This document shows positions 45,430 through 54,037 of a stretch of DNA of 64,000 bases, in pieces. Numbering within the stretch: the stretch's first letter is position 1; each line of letters starts with the position of its first letter. The stretch covers positions 248,001 through 312,000 of the forward strand of contig NZ_SIHX01000004.1 of assembly GCF_004320525.1 (NCBI RefSeq), in the 5' to 3' direction. Position numbers and translations under genes: made by a program. The DNA comes from Arthrobacter sp. S39. GTDB lineage: Bacteria > Actinomycetota > Actinomycetes > Actinomycetales > Micrococcaceae. The notes beneath the pieces are model-generated. The model saw only the letters and a list, made by a program, of their open reading frames with translations. It was not told where the DNA came from and searched no databases.

Positions 45430-47439
45430 CTAGCTGGTCCGGTTACGGACGGCTTCGGTGATCCGCTTGACGGCCTCGGCCACCGGCACGCCGTTGTCCT
45501 GGCTGCCGTCGCGGAAGCGGAAGGACACCGCGCCGGCCTCGGCGTCGTCGCCGCCGGCGATCAGGACAAACGGGATTTTGTCCTTGCTGGCGGTGCGGAT
45601 CTTCTTAGGGAACCTGTCCGACGACGTATCCACCTCGGCGCGGATGCCCGCCGCCTTGAGCTGGTCAACGACGTCGAACATGTACTCGTTGAACGTTTCG
45701 GCGACGGGGATGCCCACCACCTGGACCGGGGAAAGCCACGCCGGGAAGGCGCCGGCGTAGTGCTCGGTGAGGACACCCATGAACCGTTCGATGGAACCGA
45801 AGAGGGCGCGGTGGATCATCACTGGCCGCTGCCGGGTGCCGTCGGCGGCCTGGAATTCCAGCTCGAACCGTTCCGGCAGGTTGAAGTCCAGCTGGATGGT
45901 GGACATCTGCCAGGTGCGGCCGAGGGCGTCCTTGGCCTGGACGGAGATCTTCGGGCCGTAGAAGGCCGCTCCACCCGGATCCGCAACCAGTTCCAGGCCG
46001 GATTCCTCTGCCACTTCGGCGAGGGTCCGGGTGGCTTCTTCCCAGGCGGCATCCTCGCCGACGTACTTCTCCGGGTCCTTGGTGGAGAGCTCCAGGTAGA
46101 AGTCGTTCAGGCCGTAGTCCTTGAGCAGGTCCAGCACGAACGTCAGGGTCTTGGTGAGTTCGTCCTTCATCTGCTCGCGGGTGCAGTAGATGTGGGCGTC
46201 GTCCTGGGTCATGCCACGGACGCGCGTCAGGCCGTGGACCACGCCGGACTTCTCGTAGCGGTACACCGAACCGAATTCGAACAGCCGCAGCGGCAGTTCG
46301 CGGTAGGACCGTCCGCGGGAGCGGAAGATCAGGTTATGCATGGGGCAGTTCATCGGCTTCAGGTAGTAGTCCTGGCCGGGCTTGCGCACGGTGCCGTCCT
46401 CATTGAGTTCGGCGTCCACGTGCATCGCCGGGAACATGCCCTCCTTGTACCAGTCCAGGTGGCCCGAGACTTCGTACAGGTGGCCCTTGGTGATGTGCGG
46501 GGTGTAGACGAACTCGTAGCCGGCGTCGACGTGGCGCTGCCGCGAGTAGTCCTCCATCTCCTTGCGGATGATGCCGCCCTTGGGGTGGAACACGGGCAGG
46601 CCGGAGCCCAGCTCGTCCGGGAACGAGAAGAGGTCAAGTTCGACGCCGAGCTTGCGGTGGTCGCGCCGTTCGGCTTCGGCGATGCGCTCCTGGTAGGCCT
46701 TCAAGGCGTCTTTGGTGGGCCAGGCGGTGCCGTAGATGCGCTGCAGCTGCTGGTTCTTCTGGTTGCCCAGCCAGTATGCGGAGGAGGACCGGGTCAGCGC
46801 GAAGGCGTTGGAGATGAGCTTGGTGTTGGGCAGGTGCGGGCCGCGGCAGAGGTCGCACCAGACGGTGGTCCCTTCCTTGCGCTCGACGTTGTCATAGATG
46901 GTGATGTCGCCGGCGCCCACCTCGACGTTGACGCCTTCACCGGCTTCGGCGGCGTTGTTCTTTTTGCCCAGCAATTCGAGCTTGTGGGGCTCGTTCTTCA
47001 TGGCTTCGCGGGCTTCGTCCTCGGACACGACGCGGCGGACGAACTTCTGGTTCTGGTTGATGATCTTGAGCATCATCTTTTCGAGGGTCTTGAGGTCCTC
47101 GGGGGTGAACGGTTCGGCGACGTCGAAGTCGAAGTAAAAGCCGTCGGTGATGTACGGGCCGATGCCCAGCTTCGCGTCCGGGCGGAGCTGCTGCACGGCC
47201 TGGGCCATGACATGGGCGGTGGAGTGGCGGAGGACGTTCAGTCCGTCCGGGGACTCGATGGTGACGCCTTCGACGTCGGCGCCCTCCGGCAGCTCCTGGT
47301 CCAGGTCCTTAAGCTCGCCGTTAACGCGGGCCACAACAACGTCGCGGCGCTCAAAGAAGAGTTCCGCACCGGTTGTCCCGGTAGTCACCTTGGCCTCTTC
47401 GCCATCGACGATGAGGGTGATCTGCTGGGCATCTGACAC
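45430..47439 (-). CDS. thrS: Threonyl-tRNA synthetase
   Basis: Class II synthetase of 669 aa. It has an N-terminal TGS domain, the editing domain with HSTAHV (72-77) and [12 protein letters not shown], the catalytic core with the zinc Cys in MNCPMHN, and motif 2 [18 protein letters not shown] followed by TQDDAHIYC. The anticodon domain ends with [18 protein letters not shown]. Start is GTG 47439, six bases after AGGAGA. It heads the HIT-pgsA operon. No T-box or attenuator was recognised in its 146-base upstream region. Confidence 0.97.
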   Translation of the reverse strand: MSDAQQITLIVDGEEAKVTTGTTGAELFFERRDVVVARVNGELKDLDQELPEGADVEGVTIESPDGLNVLRHSTAHVMAQAVQQLRPDAKLGIGPYITDGFYFDFDVAEPFTPEDLKTLEKMMLKIINQNQKFVRRVVSEDEAREAMKNEPHKLELLGKKNNAAEAGEGVNVEVGAGDITIYDNVERKEGTTVWCDLCRGPHLPNTKLISNAFALTRSSSAYWLGNQKNQQLQRIYGTAWPTKDALKAYQERIAEAERRDHRKLGVELDLFSFPDELGSGLPVFHPKGGIIRKEMEDYSRQRHVDAGYEFVYTPHITKGHLYEVSGHLDWYKEGMFPAMHVDAELNEDGTVRKPGQDYYLKPMNCPMHNLIFRSRGRSYRELPLRLFEFGSVYRYEKSGVVHGLTRVRGMTQDDAHIYCTREQMKDELTKTLTFVLDLLKDYGLNDFYLELSTKDPEKYVGEDAAWEEATRTLAEVAEESGLELVADPGGAAFYGPKISVQAKDALGRTWQMSTIQLDFNLPERFELEFQAADGTRQRPVMIHRALFGSIERFMGVLTEHYAGAFPAWLSPVQVVGIPVAETFNEYMFDVVDQLKAAGIRAEVDTSSDRFPKKIRTASKDKIPFVLIAGGDDAEAGAVSFRFRDGSQDNGVPVAEAVKRITEAVRNRTS

Positions 47440-47508
47440 GGGTGTCTCCTATTCAAAGTTAAGGCTTCATAGCTTGTGGCGTACGGGGACCACAGCCAGC
47501 CATCGTCA

Positions 47509-47538
47509 ATGCTATCGGTTTCCCAAGGGGCCGACCAA
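47509..47538 (-). promoter_or_regulatory. Probable thrS promoter
   Basis: Minus-strand TTGGTC (47533-47538), 18-base spacer, TAGCAT (47509-47514). The implied leader of about 63 bases contains a 14-codon reading frame without a run of Thr codons. Confidence 0.45.
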
Positions 47539-47585
47539 CGGGACCCGCGGGCCCCGACACCCGGGTTTGGCTGGGATGGCGCGGT

Positions 47586-50500
47586 TCAGCCACCCATTCC
47601 GGTGATGGCCAGGCTGCGGCTGATTCCGTCCAGGGGATGCGGAATGTCGGTGGTTTCGGGCCGTGACTCCGGGAACGGGAGGGTCTCCACCCGGCTCAGG
47701 TCCCACGCCATGCTGGCACTCAGGCTGATGCCCCTGGGCCCCGTCCGCCGGGTGGTGCCGCGGATGAGCAAAAGCCTGGTGCCGAACAGCAGCAGCCCGG
47801 CCTGCTCCTGAGCTTCGTGGAAGAAGACAGAGTCGATGCATCCGGTGCCGTCGTCGATGCTGATGAACACCACTCGGCGCCCGCCACGCATGGGAGGGGT
47901 CTGGGTGGCGATGCGCACCCCGGCCACCAGCACTTCGGAGCCGTTGCGCAGGCCCAGCAGCTTGTCCGCCGTAGTGACGCCGAGCCTGTCCAGCATGGGG
48001 CGGTGGCTGTCCATCAGGTGCCCGCTGACGTCAATGGCCATCAGGTCCAGTTCTGCCCGGACATTTTCCACCAGCGTTGGGGCCGGCAGCCCGGGTTTGA
48101 CGTTTCGAAGTTCCACGTCGCCCAATGGCAGGGAAAGCTGCCCCTCAATGACCTCGATGCCCTTCCGCGCGCTGCCTGCCGACTGCATTCTTTGGAGGTG
48201 CTGGACGAGGTCTGCCCGGTTGGCGGCCCCGCCCGACTCCCGGTGCAGCGAATCAAAGGCGCCCAGCTGGGCCAGCCGTTTGATGTTGGGTTTGCTCAGC
48301 CGGGACCGCGCCCGAAGATCAGCCAGCGAGTCATAGGGCTGCCCGGCCACGATGCGCTTAAGCTCTGCGCCGGACAGCCCGTAGATGCCCTTCAGGCTCA
48401 GCCTGATCCCCAGTTTGCCGCGGTCCGGCCCGTGCTCCACCGGCTCAACCCGGTATTCGGCATGGCTCCGGTTGATGTCCAGGGGAAGGATGGGGATGCC
48501 CAGCCTGCGTGCTTCAGCCACCAGGAGCCGCTTGGGGTACATGCCGGGATCGTGCTCCCACAGCCCGGCCAGGAACGCCTCAGGGTGGTGCGCCTTCAGC
48601 CACGCCGACTGGTAGGTGGGTACGGCAAAGGCGGCGCCGTGGGCCTTGCAGAAACCGAAGCTGCCAAACGCCTTCAGGGTTCCCCACACCTTGTCCACCA
48701 CGTCCGGTGAATAGTTTTTGGCCCTGGCCTCCTTCCGGAAGAACTCCTCCACCTTCGGTTCGAGCAGCTCATTGCCCAGGGCGCGCCGGAATTCGTCCGC
48801 ACGGGCAAGGCCGCAGCCCGTCATGACGTTGAAGGTTTTCAGGATCTGTTCGTGGAAGACGGTGACCCCGTGGGTTTCCTGCAGCACAGGTTTCAGGTCC
48901 GGGTGGGGGTACACCTCCGGCGCGAAACCGTGCCTGTGCTCCAGGAACGGCCGCACCATGTCTGATTTCATCGGCCCCGGCCGGAACAGCGAGATGTCGA
49001 TGATGAGGTCATTGAATTCGCGCGGCTCCATTTTGCCGATGAGCTCCCGCTGACCTGGCGACTCGATCTGGAAGCAGCCCAGGGTGTGCGTGCTTCGGAT
49101 CAGCTCATAGGTGGGTTCGTCGTCCAGCGGCACGGCATTGAGGTTGATGTGGCCGTTGTCGGCGATGTAGTCCGGGCCTGTCCCGTCCTCACCCTGGGGG
49201 TGCGCCCCAGCAGCCACTACTTCGGCCTTGGAAGGGTGGAGCCGGATGACCTCGCGGACAGCGAAGGCCATGGCGCTCTGCATCCTGACACCCAGGACGT
49301 CGAGCTTCAGCATCCCCATGGGATCCATGTCGTGTTTGTCGAACTGGCTCATGGGCAATCCCAGGCCGCTGGGCTGTACGGGGGTGCGGTCCAGCAGTGT
49401 GGCATCGCCCAGGATCACCCCGCAGGGGTGCATGGAAATATGCCGGGGAAGCCGGTCCAGCCGTTCCGTGAGGTCCACCAGAAGATCAAGCTGCTGGTTT
49501 TCGGCAAAGTCACTGCGCTCCACCCGGTCGGCGAACTCGCGCAGTTCGGGTTTCTCCACCAGTGCCTCCCGGAACTTGCGGGCCGAAAAGCGCCACAGCT
49601 GCTTGGCGATCTCGCCGACGTCGCCGTCGTCCATACCCAGGGCCATGCCGGCGTCCCTGACTGCGCCACGCGCCCGGTATCCGTTCTGCATGCTCATGAG
49701 CGTGACGCGTTCGGCACCGAAGCGGTCAAAGATCCGCCGGTAAACGTTGTGCCGTTCAGCGCTTTCAACATCGATGTCAATGTCCGGCAGGGTGGCCCGG
49801 TCCTGGGACAGGAACCTTTCGAAGATCAGGTCATGCTGCAGGGGGTTTACCTGGCTGACGTCGATGAGGTAGTTGACCAGGCTGGATGCTCCGGACCCCC
49901 GGGCGGCGGCGCGGACCCCCATGTCCAGGATCATCCGGGACACTTCGGCGACGGTCAGGAAGTAGGAGGAGAACCCGAGGTTCATGATGATCCCCAGTTC
50001 GTGCTCCAGCCGCGAGCGCATTTCCTTTTCGGCGGCTCCGGTGATGCCAGGGAACCTCCTGCCGATCCCGGCCTCGCAGCGCTGGACCAGCTCCACGTGC
50101 GGGTCCTGGCTGATGCCGATGACTGAGGCCTCGGGGACAACGGGCTGCTTCCATCCCATGTCAGTGACGGGGTCTATCCGGCAGAGGTCGGCGAGCGCCT
50201 CGGTCTGGGCCATGAGCTGTTTGAGGTCCGCCGCCCCGTATCCTGCAGTGCCGATGATTTCCTTGCCGAGCTGGAGCATCTGTGCTGACGATTTCAGCCA
50301 GGCCTGGCCGTTGGGCTGGAGCAGGGGTTCGGCGGCGAGTTCGGGGAGGGACTTCAGTGTGCGGGCTGAATCCAGGACGTCCGCCGTGGCGGCTCCGTCC
50401 TCGGCGCAGTACCGTACAGCGTTGGTGAGCACGGCAGGGACCTGGTGTTCCTCCGCGAGTTTGAGCATCCGCACTGCGTGGGCGGTGCTCAGCGGTGAGC

Positions 50501-51074
50501 CCGGTGAGCTGAGCTGGGAAACCACTTCAGCCACCATGGTCCCCTGCGGCATGGCATCCAGCCAGCGTTTGAAGAGGGTGCGGGGGCGCAGGTACCGCCG
50601 CCCGCCCATGGCGCGTCCGACGTCGGAATCCGGTCCGATCAGGACCATCAGGACCGGCTTCAGGGTTTTCGGGTCAAGGGTCCGGGAGGCGAGTTCGGCG
50701 CGGGTGACTGCCACCGGTACAGCTCCCCCGGCTTTGCCGGAAGTCCTGGCATGGGCATCTGACACCAGCCTGCACAGGGCACGGTAGCCCGCGCCATTGT
50801 TATGGCCTCGGGCGAGGACCACCACGCGTCCGGCGAGCTGGGTGCGGTGGTCGCCGTCGTCGTCGAACACCGCAAGGTCAACCCCCACGATGGGGTCAAT
50901 ACCTGCGGCCATGCAGGCCTTGAGGTGCTTGACCGTGCCGTACAGGCCGTCCCGGTCAGTACAGGCGAGCGCTGTGGCACCGTCAGCGGCGGCAACCTGG
51001 GCGAGTTCGTCCGGCCAGGACACCCCATAGTGGGCACTGAAGGCGGTGGAAGTGTGGAGATGCGTGAAAGTCAT
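47586..51074 (-). CDS. dnaE2: Error-prone DNA polymerase III alpha subunit DnaE2 (ImuC)
   Basis: C-family polymerase of 1162 aa used in damage tolerance and SOS mutagenesis. The N-terminal PHP domain starts FTHLHTSTAFSAHYG; the polymerase palm has the paired aspartates in LPDIDIDVE (about residue 430) and the third in GMLKLDVLG. SFGFCKAHGAAFAVPTYQSAWLKAHHP and a C-terminal OB fold follow. Shorter than replicative DnaE1, and without its conserved C-terminal part. ATG 51074 overlaps the DUF6504 stop as ATGA, behind a LexA box. ImuA/ImuB partners are not in the window. Confidence 0.9.
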   Translation of the reverse strand: MTFTHLHTSTAFSAHYGVSWPDELAQVAAADGATALACTDRDGLYGTVKHLKACMAAGIDPIVGVDLAVFDDDGDHRTQLAGRVVVLARGHNNGAGYRALCRLVSDAHARTSGKAGGAVPVAVTRAELASRTLDPKTLKPVLMVLIGPDSDVGRAMGGRRYLRPRTLFKRWLDAMPQGTMVAEVVSQLSSPGSPLSTAHAVRMLKLAEEHQVPAVLTNAVRYCAEDGAATADVLDSARTLKSLPELAAEPLLQPNGQAWLKSSAQMLQLGKEIIGTAGYGAADLKQLMAQTEALADLCRIDPVTDMGWKQPVVPEASVIGISQDPHVELVQRCEAGIGRRFPGITGAAEKEMRSRLEHELGIIMNLGFSSYFLTVAEVSRMILDMGVRAAARGSGASSLVNYLIDVSQVNPLQHDLIFERFLSQDRATLPDIDIDVESAERHNVYRRIFDRFGAERVTLMSMQNGYRARGAVRDAGMALGMDDGDVGEIAKQLWRFSARKFREALVEKPELREFADRVERSDFAENQQLDLLVDLTERLDRLPRHISMHPCGVILGDATLLDRTPVQPSGLGLPMSQFDKHDMDPMGMLKLDVLGVRMQSAMAFAVREVIRLHPSKAEVVAAGAHPQGEDGTGPDYIADNGHINLNAVPLDDEPTYELIRSTHTLGCFQIESPGQRELIGKMEPREFNDLIIDISLFRPGPMKSDMVRPFLEHRHGFAPEVYPHPDLKPVLQETHGVTVFHEQILKTFNVMTGCGLARADEFRRALGNELLEPKVEEFFRKEARAKNYSPDVVDKVWGTLKAFGSFGFCKAHGAAFAVPTYQSAWLKAHHPEAFLAGLWEHDPGMYPKRLLVAEARRLGIPILPLDINRSHAEYRVEPVEHGPDRGKLGIRLSLKGIYGLSGAELKRIVAGQPYDSLADLRARSRLSKPNIKRLAQLGAFDSLHRESGGAANRADLVQHLQRMQSAGSARKGIEVIEGQLSLPLGDVELRNVKPGLPAPTLVENVRAELDLMAIDVSGHLMDSHRPMLDRLGVTTADKLLGLRNGSEVLVAGVRIATQTPPMRGGRRVVFISIDDGTGCIDSVFFHEAQEQAGLLLFGTRLLLIRGTTRRTGPRGISLSASMAWDLSRVETLPFPESRPETTDIPHPLDGISRSLAITGMGG

Positions 51075-51385
51075 GCGGTTCTGGGTTGGAGTGCGTCATG
51101 GATCCGGAGCAGCCGCCACCGGCCGCTTCCGAGGTGCCGGCTCAGGTCCAGGGTGAGGGGTTCTTCCTGCGGGTCTGCCTGCACCTGGACCCGCCAGATT
51201 TCGTGGTCAACCAGACCGGGCCCGCTTCCCAGCGGTGCGCGGCTTTCCTCGGCCCACCACTGCCTGCGTTCAAACCACCGCACAGGTTCAGCGCACACGG
51301 TGTAGTGCCGCCCGGCCCATTGGAGGGCCACCGGCTGGCCGGCAGCGTTGCAGGCGACGTCAACGGATTCGCTGAACATACCCAT
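51071..51385 (-). CDS. DUF6504 protein upstream of dnaE2
   Basis: A 104-aa protein with the look of DUF6504: MGMFSESVDVACNAAGQPVALQWAGRHY (in pieces), CAEPVRWFERRQWW and a C-terminal RVQVQAD...WRLLRIHD. Such small proteins often accompany SOS polymerase genes in actinobacteria; a structural or accessory role in the mutasome is only inferred. GGGAGG lies five bases before ATG 51385, favouring it over the upstream GTG. It overlaps dnaE2 by 4 bases and lies directly after the LexA box. Confidence 0.75.
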   Translation of the reverse strand: MGMFSESVDVACNAAGQPVALQWAGRHYTVCAEPVRWFERRQWWAEESRAPLGSGPGLVDHEIWRVQVQADPQEEPLTLDLSRHLGSGRWRLLRIHDALQPRTA

Positions 51386-51440
51386 TGGCGCCTCCCGGAA
51401 CTGAACTGGAACTGTGGCCCAGGAAGGTCCATCCCGGGGT

Positions 51441-51508
51441 TTCGAACACACTTATTCGAATACATGTTCGAATAAATCCAGTCTACGCCGGAGCCAACAC
51501 AAAACCTA
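51441..51508 (-). promoter_or_regulatory. SOS promoter with LexA box for the DUF6504-dnaE2 operon
   Basis: On the minus strand TAGGTT (51503-51508), 17 bases, TAGACT (51480-51485), then TCGAAC-ATGT-ATTCGA (51456-51471), one mismatch from the actinobacterial LexA consensus TCGAAC-N4-GTTCGA. A third TTCGAA half-site lies at 51441-51446. The box sits on the predicted transcript start, as expected for repression. Confidence 0.78.
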
Positions 51509-51551
51509 GACAGGGGTGGACGGAAATGACGGCAGGGAGCAGGATTGTGGC

Positions 51552-51941
51552 ATGAGCACCAATGACGCACTCCTCAAGCACGTAAGCATCAAGGCCCAGG
51601 ACACAACGCTCGTGGCAACCTTTGATATCGACGGCAACATCCCGGGAGCGGGTGCGTACGTAGTGGGTCTCGTTGCGGCCAGCCCTGACTACTCATCACA
51701 AAGACGGTTGGGCATTGAATTCATGAACGGGGAGGCGATCGCCTTCTACTCGTTCAGCCACGAACAGGGCACCGAGGAAAACTTCGACCTCAGCGGAGTC
51801 ACGCACTCCGGCAACTCCATCACCGGAAACTTCCCTTTGGCCGCCATCCACGGGCTCGGCAAGGGTCACATCATGTCGGCGTTCAGCGAGGCGGACGGCA
51901 GGGAATTCCAGTCCGGCATCACCGTCGACGAAGCACTGTAA
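51552..51941 (+). CDS. Hypothetical protein, 129 aa
   Basis: Not recognised. ATG 51552 is preceded by AGGAT seven to eight bases away. The protein has no Cys, membrane helix or signal peptide, and reads like a small soluble beta-rich fold (TTLVATFDIDGN, AYVVGLVAASPDY, AIAFYSFSHEQGTEENF, SITGNFPLAAIHG). It lies where imuA/imuB genes might be expected, but is on the opposite strand to dnaE2. A strong bidirectional terminator follows. Its promoter must lie near the LexA box region, so a link to the SOS response is conceivable but not shown. Confidence 0.7.
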   Translation: MSTNDALLKHVSIKAQDTTLVATFDIDGNIPGAGAYVVGLVAASPDYSSQRRLGIEFMNGEAIAFYSFSHEQGTEENFDLSGVTHSGNSITGNFPLAAIHGLGKGHIMSAFSEADGREFQSGITVDEAL

Positions 51942-51955
51942 CCAGGCGCACCAAA

Positions 51956-52002
51956 ACAGGCGCCCTGCAACCGGATACGTGTCCGGCCGCAGGGCGCCCT
52001 GT
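51956..52002. terminator. Bidirectional terminator between the 129-aa gene and chorismate mutase
   Basis: Outer arms ACAGGCGCCCTGC and GCAGGGCGCCCTGT pair with one bulge; an inner CCGGA/TCCGG stem adds stability. It ends 17 bases from the convergent chorismate mutase stop. Confidence 0.8.
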
Positions 52003-52019
52003 ATGGATGTCGAACAGCC

Positions 52020-52340
52020 TCAGCTGCTTTCTTTGTGGACCTTCAGCTCGAGTTCGATAAAGCCCGAGATCATGGCCCGGTACGTGGATTCCACGATGTC
52101 CGGATCGATGTCCTTCTTCTCCGCAGCGGAGCGTACGTGCTCAATGACCCGCTCCACCCGGCCCGGGGCCCGGACTTCGGCGTCGTCACCCTTCAGGGTT
52201 CCGGCGATCCGGATCAGCCGCTCACGCCGGGCAATGAGGGTAACGATCTGGTCATCGACCTCGTCGACTGCAATCCGCACGGCGGCGAGCTGTTCCTTGT
52301 CGGCCAGCGCGTCCCTGTCGTTTCCTTGAATTGTCGCCAT
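52020..52340 (-). CDS. Chorismate mutase, AroQ type
   Basis: A 106-aa all-helical protein that converts chorismate to prephenate, the branch point to Phe and Tyr. The pattern VRIAVDEVDDQIVTLIARRERLIRIAGTLK followed by RVERVIEHVR and a third helix ending in GFIELELKVH fits monofunctional AroQ enzymes. ATG 52340 is chosen; an ATG one codon earlier is equally possible. It diverges from the VOC gene with only 19 bases between start codons, so its promoter must lie within that gene. Intracellular: no signal peptide. Confidence 0.85.
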   Translation of the reverse strand: MATIQGNDRDALADKEQLAAVRIAVDEVDDQIVTLIARRERLIRIAGTLKGDDAEVRAPGRVERVIEHVRSAAEKKDIDPDIVESTYRAMISGFIELELKVHKESS

Positions 52341-52359
52341 CATCTGACAGTATCGAAGC

Positions 52360-52782
52360 ATGCAGCCCAGAGTCGACTTCATCTCACTAGGTGTACGCAG
52401 CGTAGCGGCCTCCCGCCGCTTCTACGCAGAGGGCCTCGGCTGGCCCGTCCACAAGGAATTGCCCGACGACGTGGTGTTTATCCAGGTCAACCACGGGCTG
52501 ATCCTCTCGCTGTGGAACGCCGGCCAGATGCAGGCCGAAGCCGGGGTTGATGCGCCGGGACCAGTCCCCTGCATCACGCTCAGCCACAACCTCCCCAGCA
52601 CCGCGGACGTGGACCGGGTCATGGCCGAAGCCGCCGCAGCCGGGGCAAAAATAGTTGCGGAGCCGGTCACCCAGCCGTGGGGCGGATACACCGGCTATTT
52701 CGCGGACCCGGACGGCTTCCGCTGGGAGATCGCCTACAACCCCACGTGGGCAGTGGACGACGCCGGCAAGGTCACCGTTTAG
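52360..52782 (+). CDS. VOC/glyoxalase-superfamily protein
   Basis: A 140-aa single-subunit VOC fold (FISLGVRSVAASRRFYAEGLGWPV, ending GYFADPDGFRWEIAYNP). These proteins use metal-dependent chemistry in glyoxalase, dioxygenase or antibiotic-resistance enzymes; nothing marks the substrate here, and the E-x-x-Y region is generic. ATG 52360 lies 19 bases from the divergent chorismate mutase start. Probably monocistronic. Confidence 0.85.
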   Translation: MQPRVDFISLGVRSVAASRRFYAEGLGWPVHKELPDDVVFIQVNHGLILSLWNAGQMQAEAGVDAPGPVPCITLSHNLPSTADVDRVMAEAAAAGAKIVAEPVTQPWGGYTGYFADPDGFRWEIAYNPTWAVDDAGKVTV

Positions 52783-52827
52783 GGGTCAGGCACCTCCGCC
52801 GTCGCCCGGGTCAGCGGATAATACGCC

Positions 52828-53577
52828 TCAGAACAGCGCCTCCACCGGGCGGATGAGCTCGGGGGAATTGTTGCGCACGTTTCCCACCTCCCGGCCAACG
52901 GACTCCACGTGCCAGTCCGCGGCAACATCCTTCACATGGGCGCGGACCAGGTCCACCAGGAAGGCGGCGTCGTCGATCTGCGGGTCGATCCAGGACTCCA
53001 TCGTGGCCCGGTCCATGGGCAGCGGCACCCGGTCGTGCAGGGCGGTCAGTTTGCCGAAGACAGTTGACTCCGATCCCGGTGGGGGCGTGTCGGCCGTCAG
53101 GATGGACGTGGAGAGCAGCCACCGGCCGGGCTCACCCTCCGCCTTGGACGGGTCCTTCCACCATTCGTACAGCCCGGCAAAAACCAGGCCGCTGCCCTCG
53201 CCGGGGTGGACGTAGTAGGGCTGCTTCGCCTTCCCCGTCCCCTGCTTCCACTCGTAATAGCCGTCCGCCGGCACGGCACAGCGGCGCGACTGGATGGCCT
53301 TGCGGAAGGCGGGCTTCTCCAGGACCGTTTCGCTCCGGGCGTTGATCATTTTGGATCCGATGCCGGGATCCTTGGCCCAGGACGGCACCAGGCCCCACCG
53401 GGCCACATGCAGCTGCCGGACGGCGGAGTCGTCAATCAGGCGTTCCAGGACAATGGGCACGTCATCGGTGGGTGCAACATTCCACGACGGCGGCAGCTCC
53501 ACGTCCTCCTCGAGCTGGGCATCGAATTCGGCCAGCAGGTCCCCCACCGCACGTGCCATCACATAGCGTCCACACAT
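52828..53577 (-). CDS. SRAP-family abasic-site protein (HMCES/YedK-like)
   Basis: Forms a covalent crosslink with abasic sites in single-stranded DNA to shield them. The 249-aa protein has the catalytic Cys2 in MCGRY, N79 in INARSE, E109 in PADGYYEWK and H181 in LHDRVPL, the full set known from YedK. ATG 53577 gives Cys at position 2 after Met removal. It is divergent from mycoredoxin. No LexA box was seen before it. Confidence 0.92.
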   Translation of the reverse strand: MCGRYVMARAVGDLLAEFDAQLEEDVELPPSWNVAPTDDVPIVLERLIDDSAVRQLHVARWGLVPSWAKDPGIGSKMINARSETVLEKPAFRKAIQSRRCAVPADGYYEWKQGTGKAKQPYYVHPGEGSGLVFAGLYEWWKDPSKAEGEPGRWLLSTSILTADTPPPGSESTVFGKLTALHDRVPLPMDRATMESWIDPQIDDAAFLVDLVRAHVKDVAADWHVESVGREVGNVRNNSPELIRPVEALF

Positions 53578-53631
53578 GGCACCAGCATGCCATCAGTGTT
53601 ACGCGGTGTCATCCGGGGCTACCGGCTCCGG

Positions 53632-53657
53632 GGAATAGCGGGCCGCGGGTTACCGTT
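53632..53657 (+). promoter_or_regulatory. Sigma-R/SigH-type promoter for mycoredoxin
   Basis: GGAAT (53632-53636), an 18-base spacer and GTT (53655-53657) exactly match the GGAAT-N18-GTT pattern of the thiol-stress sigma factor SigR/SigH, 38 bases before the start codon of a known target type, mycoredoxin. Confidence 0.65.
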
Positions 53658-53695
53658 GATGGGAACGAACCCCCTCACTGATTTAGGAGAGCTCC

Positions 53696-53953
53696 GTGGA
53701 CTTTACCCCCGAGAACGGCACCATCACCATGTTTTCCACCACCTGGTGCGGTTACTGCAACCGGCTGAAGAAGCAGCTGGACGCGCAGGGCATCGGCTAC
53801 ACGGAAATCAACATTGAAGAGGTTGAGGGCACGGCCGAACTCGTGGAACAGCTCAACGGCGGCAACCAGACAGTCCCCACCGTGCTTTTCCCGGACGGCA
53901 CCGCCGCCACCAACCCCTCCGTAGCTGAAGTAAAGAGCCGCCTCGCAGCCTGA
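53696..53953 (+). CDS. Mycoredoxin (glutaredoxin-like)
   Basis: An 85-aa thioredoxin-fold protein that reduces mixed disulphides with mycothiol. Active site WCGYC (C18, C21) replaces the CPYC of classical glutaredoxins; the cis-Pro motif TVPTVLFPDG and the C-terminal helix follow. In M. tuberculosis the mycoredoxin gene is controlled by SigH; here the upstream box fits. AGGAGA precedes GTG 53696. A strong terminator follows, just before the mycothiol dehydrogenase gene. Confidence 0.9.
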   Translation: MDFTPENGTITMFSTTWCGYCNRLKKQLDAQGIGYTEINIEEVEGTAELVEQLNGGNQTVPTVLFPDGTAATNPSVAEVKSRLAA

Positions 53954-53978
53954 CCGCAGCAGCTCATGTGGTAGACAG

Positions 53979-54013
53979 AACGGGACCAACATCCGTGTTG
54001 GTCCCGTTTTTGT
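53979..54013 (+). terminator. Strong rho-independent terminator after mycoredoxin
   Basis: A 13-bp perfect stem (AACGGGACCAACA at 53979-53991 with 53996-54008), TCCG loop and a T-run. It ends 25 bases before the mscR start codon, so mscR needs its own promoter or read-through. Confidence 0.9.
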
Positions 54014-54037
54014 CTATCTGCATTGAGGGAGCCTTTC

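Noticed and set aside
44740..47436. An open frame of nearly 900 codons on the plus strand opposite thrS, HIT and pgsA
   Set aside because: It is a shadow of GC-rich third positions: the minus-strand genes have full family motifs, and the shadow protein has no domain and biased composition.
47440..47508. 14-codon reading frame upstream of thrS as an attenuator peptide
   Set aside because: It has a single Thr codon and no alternative terminator hairpin was found.
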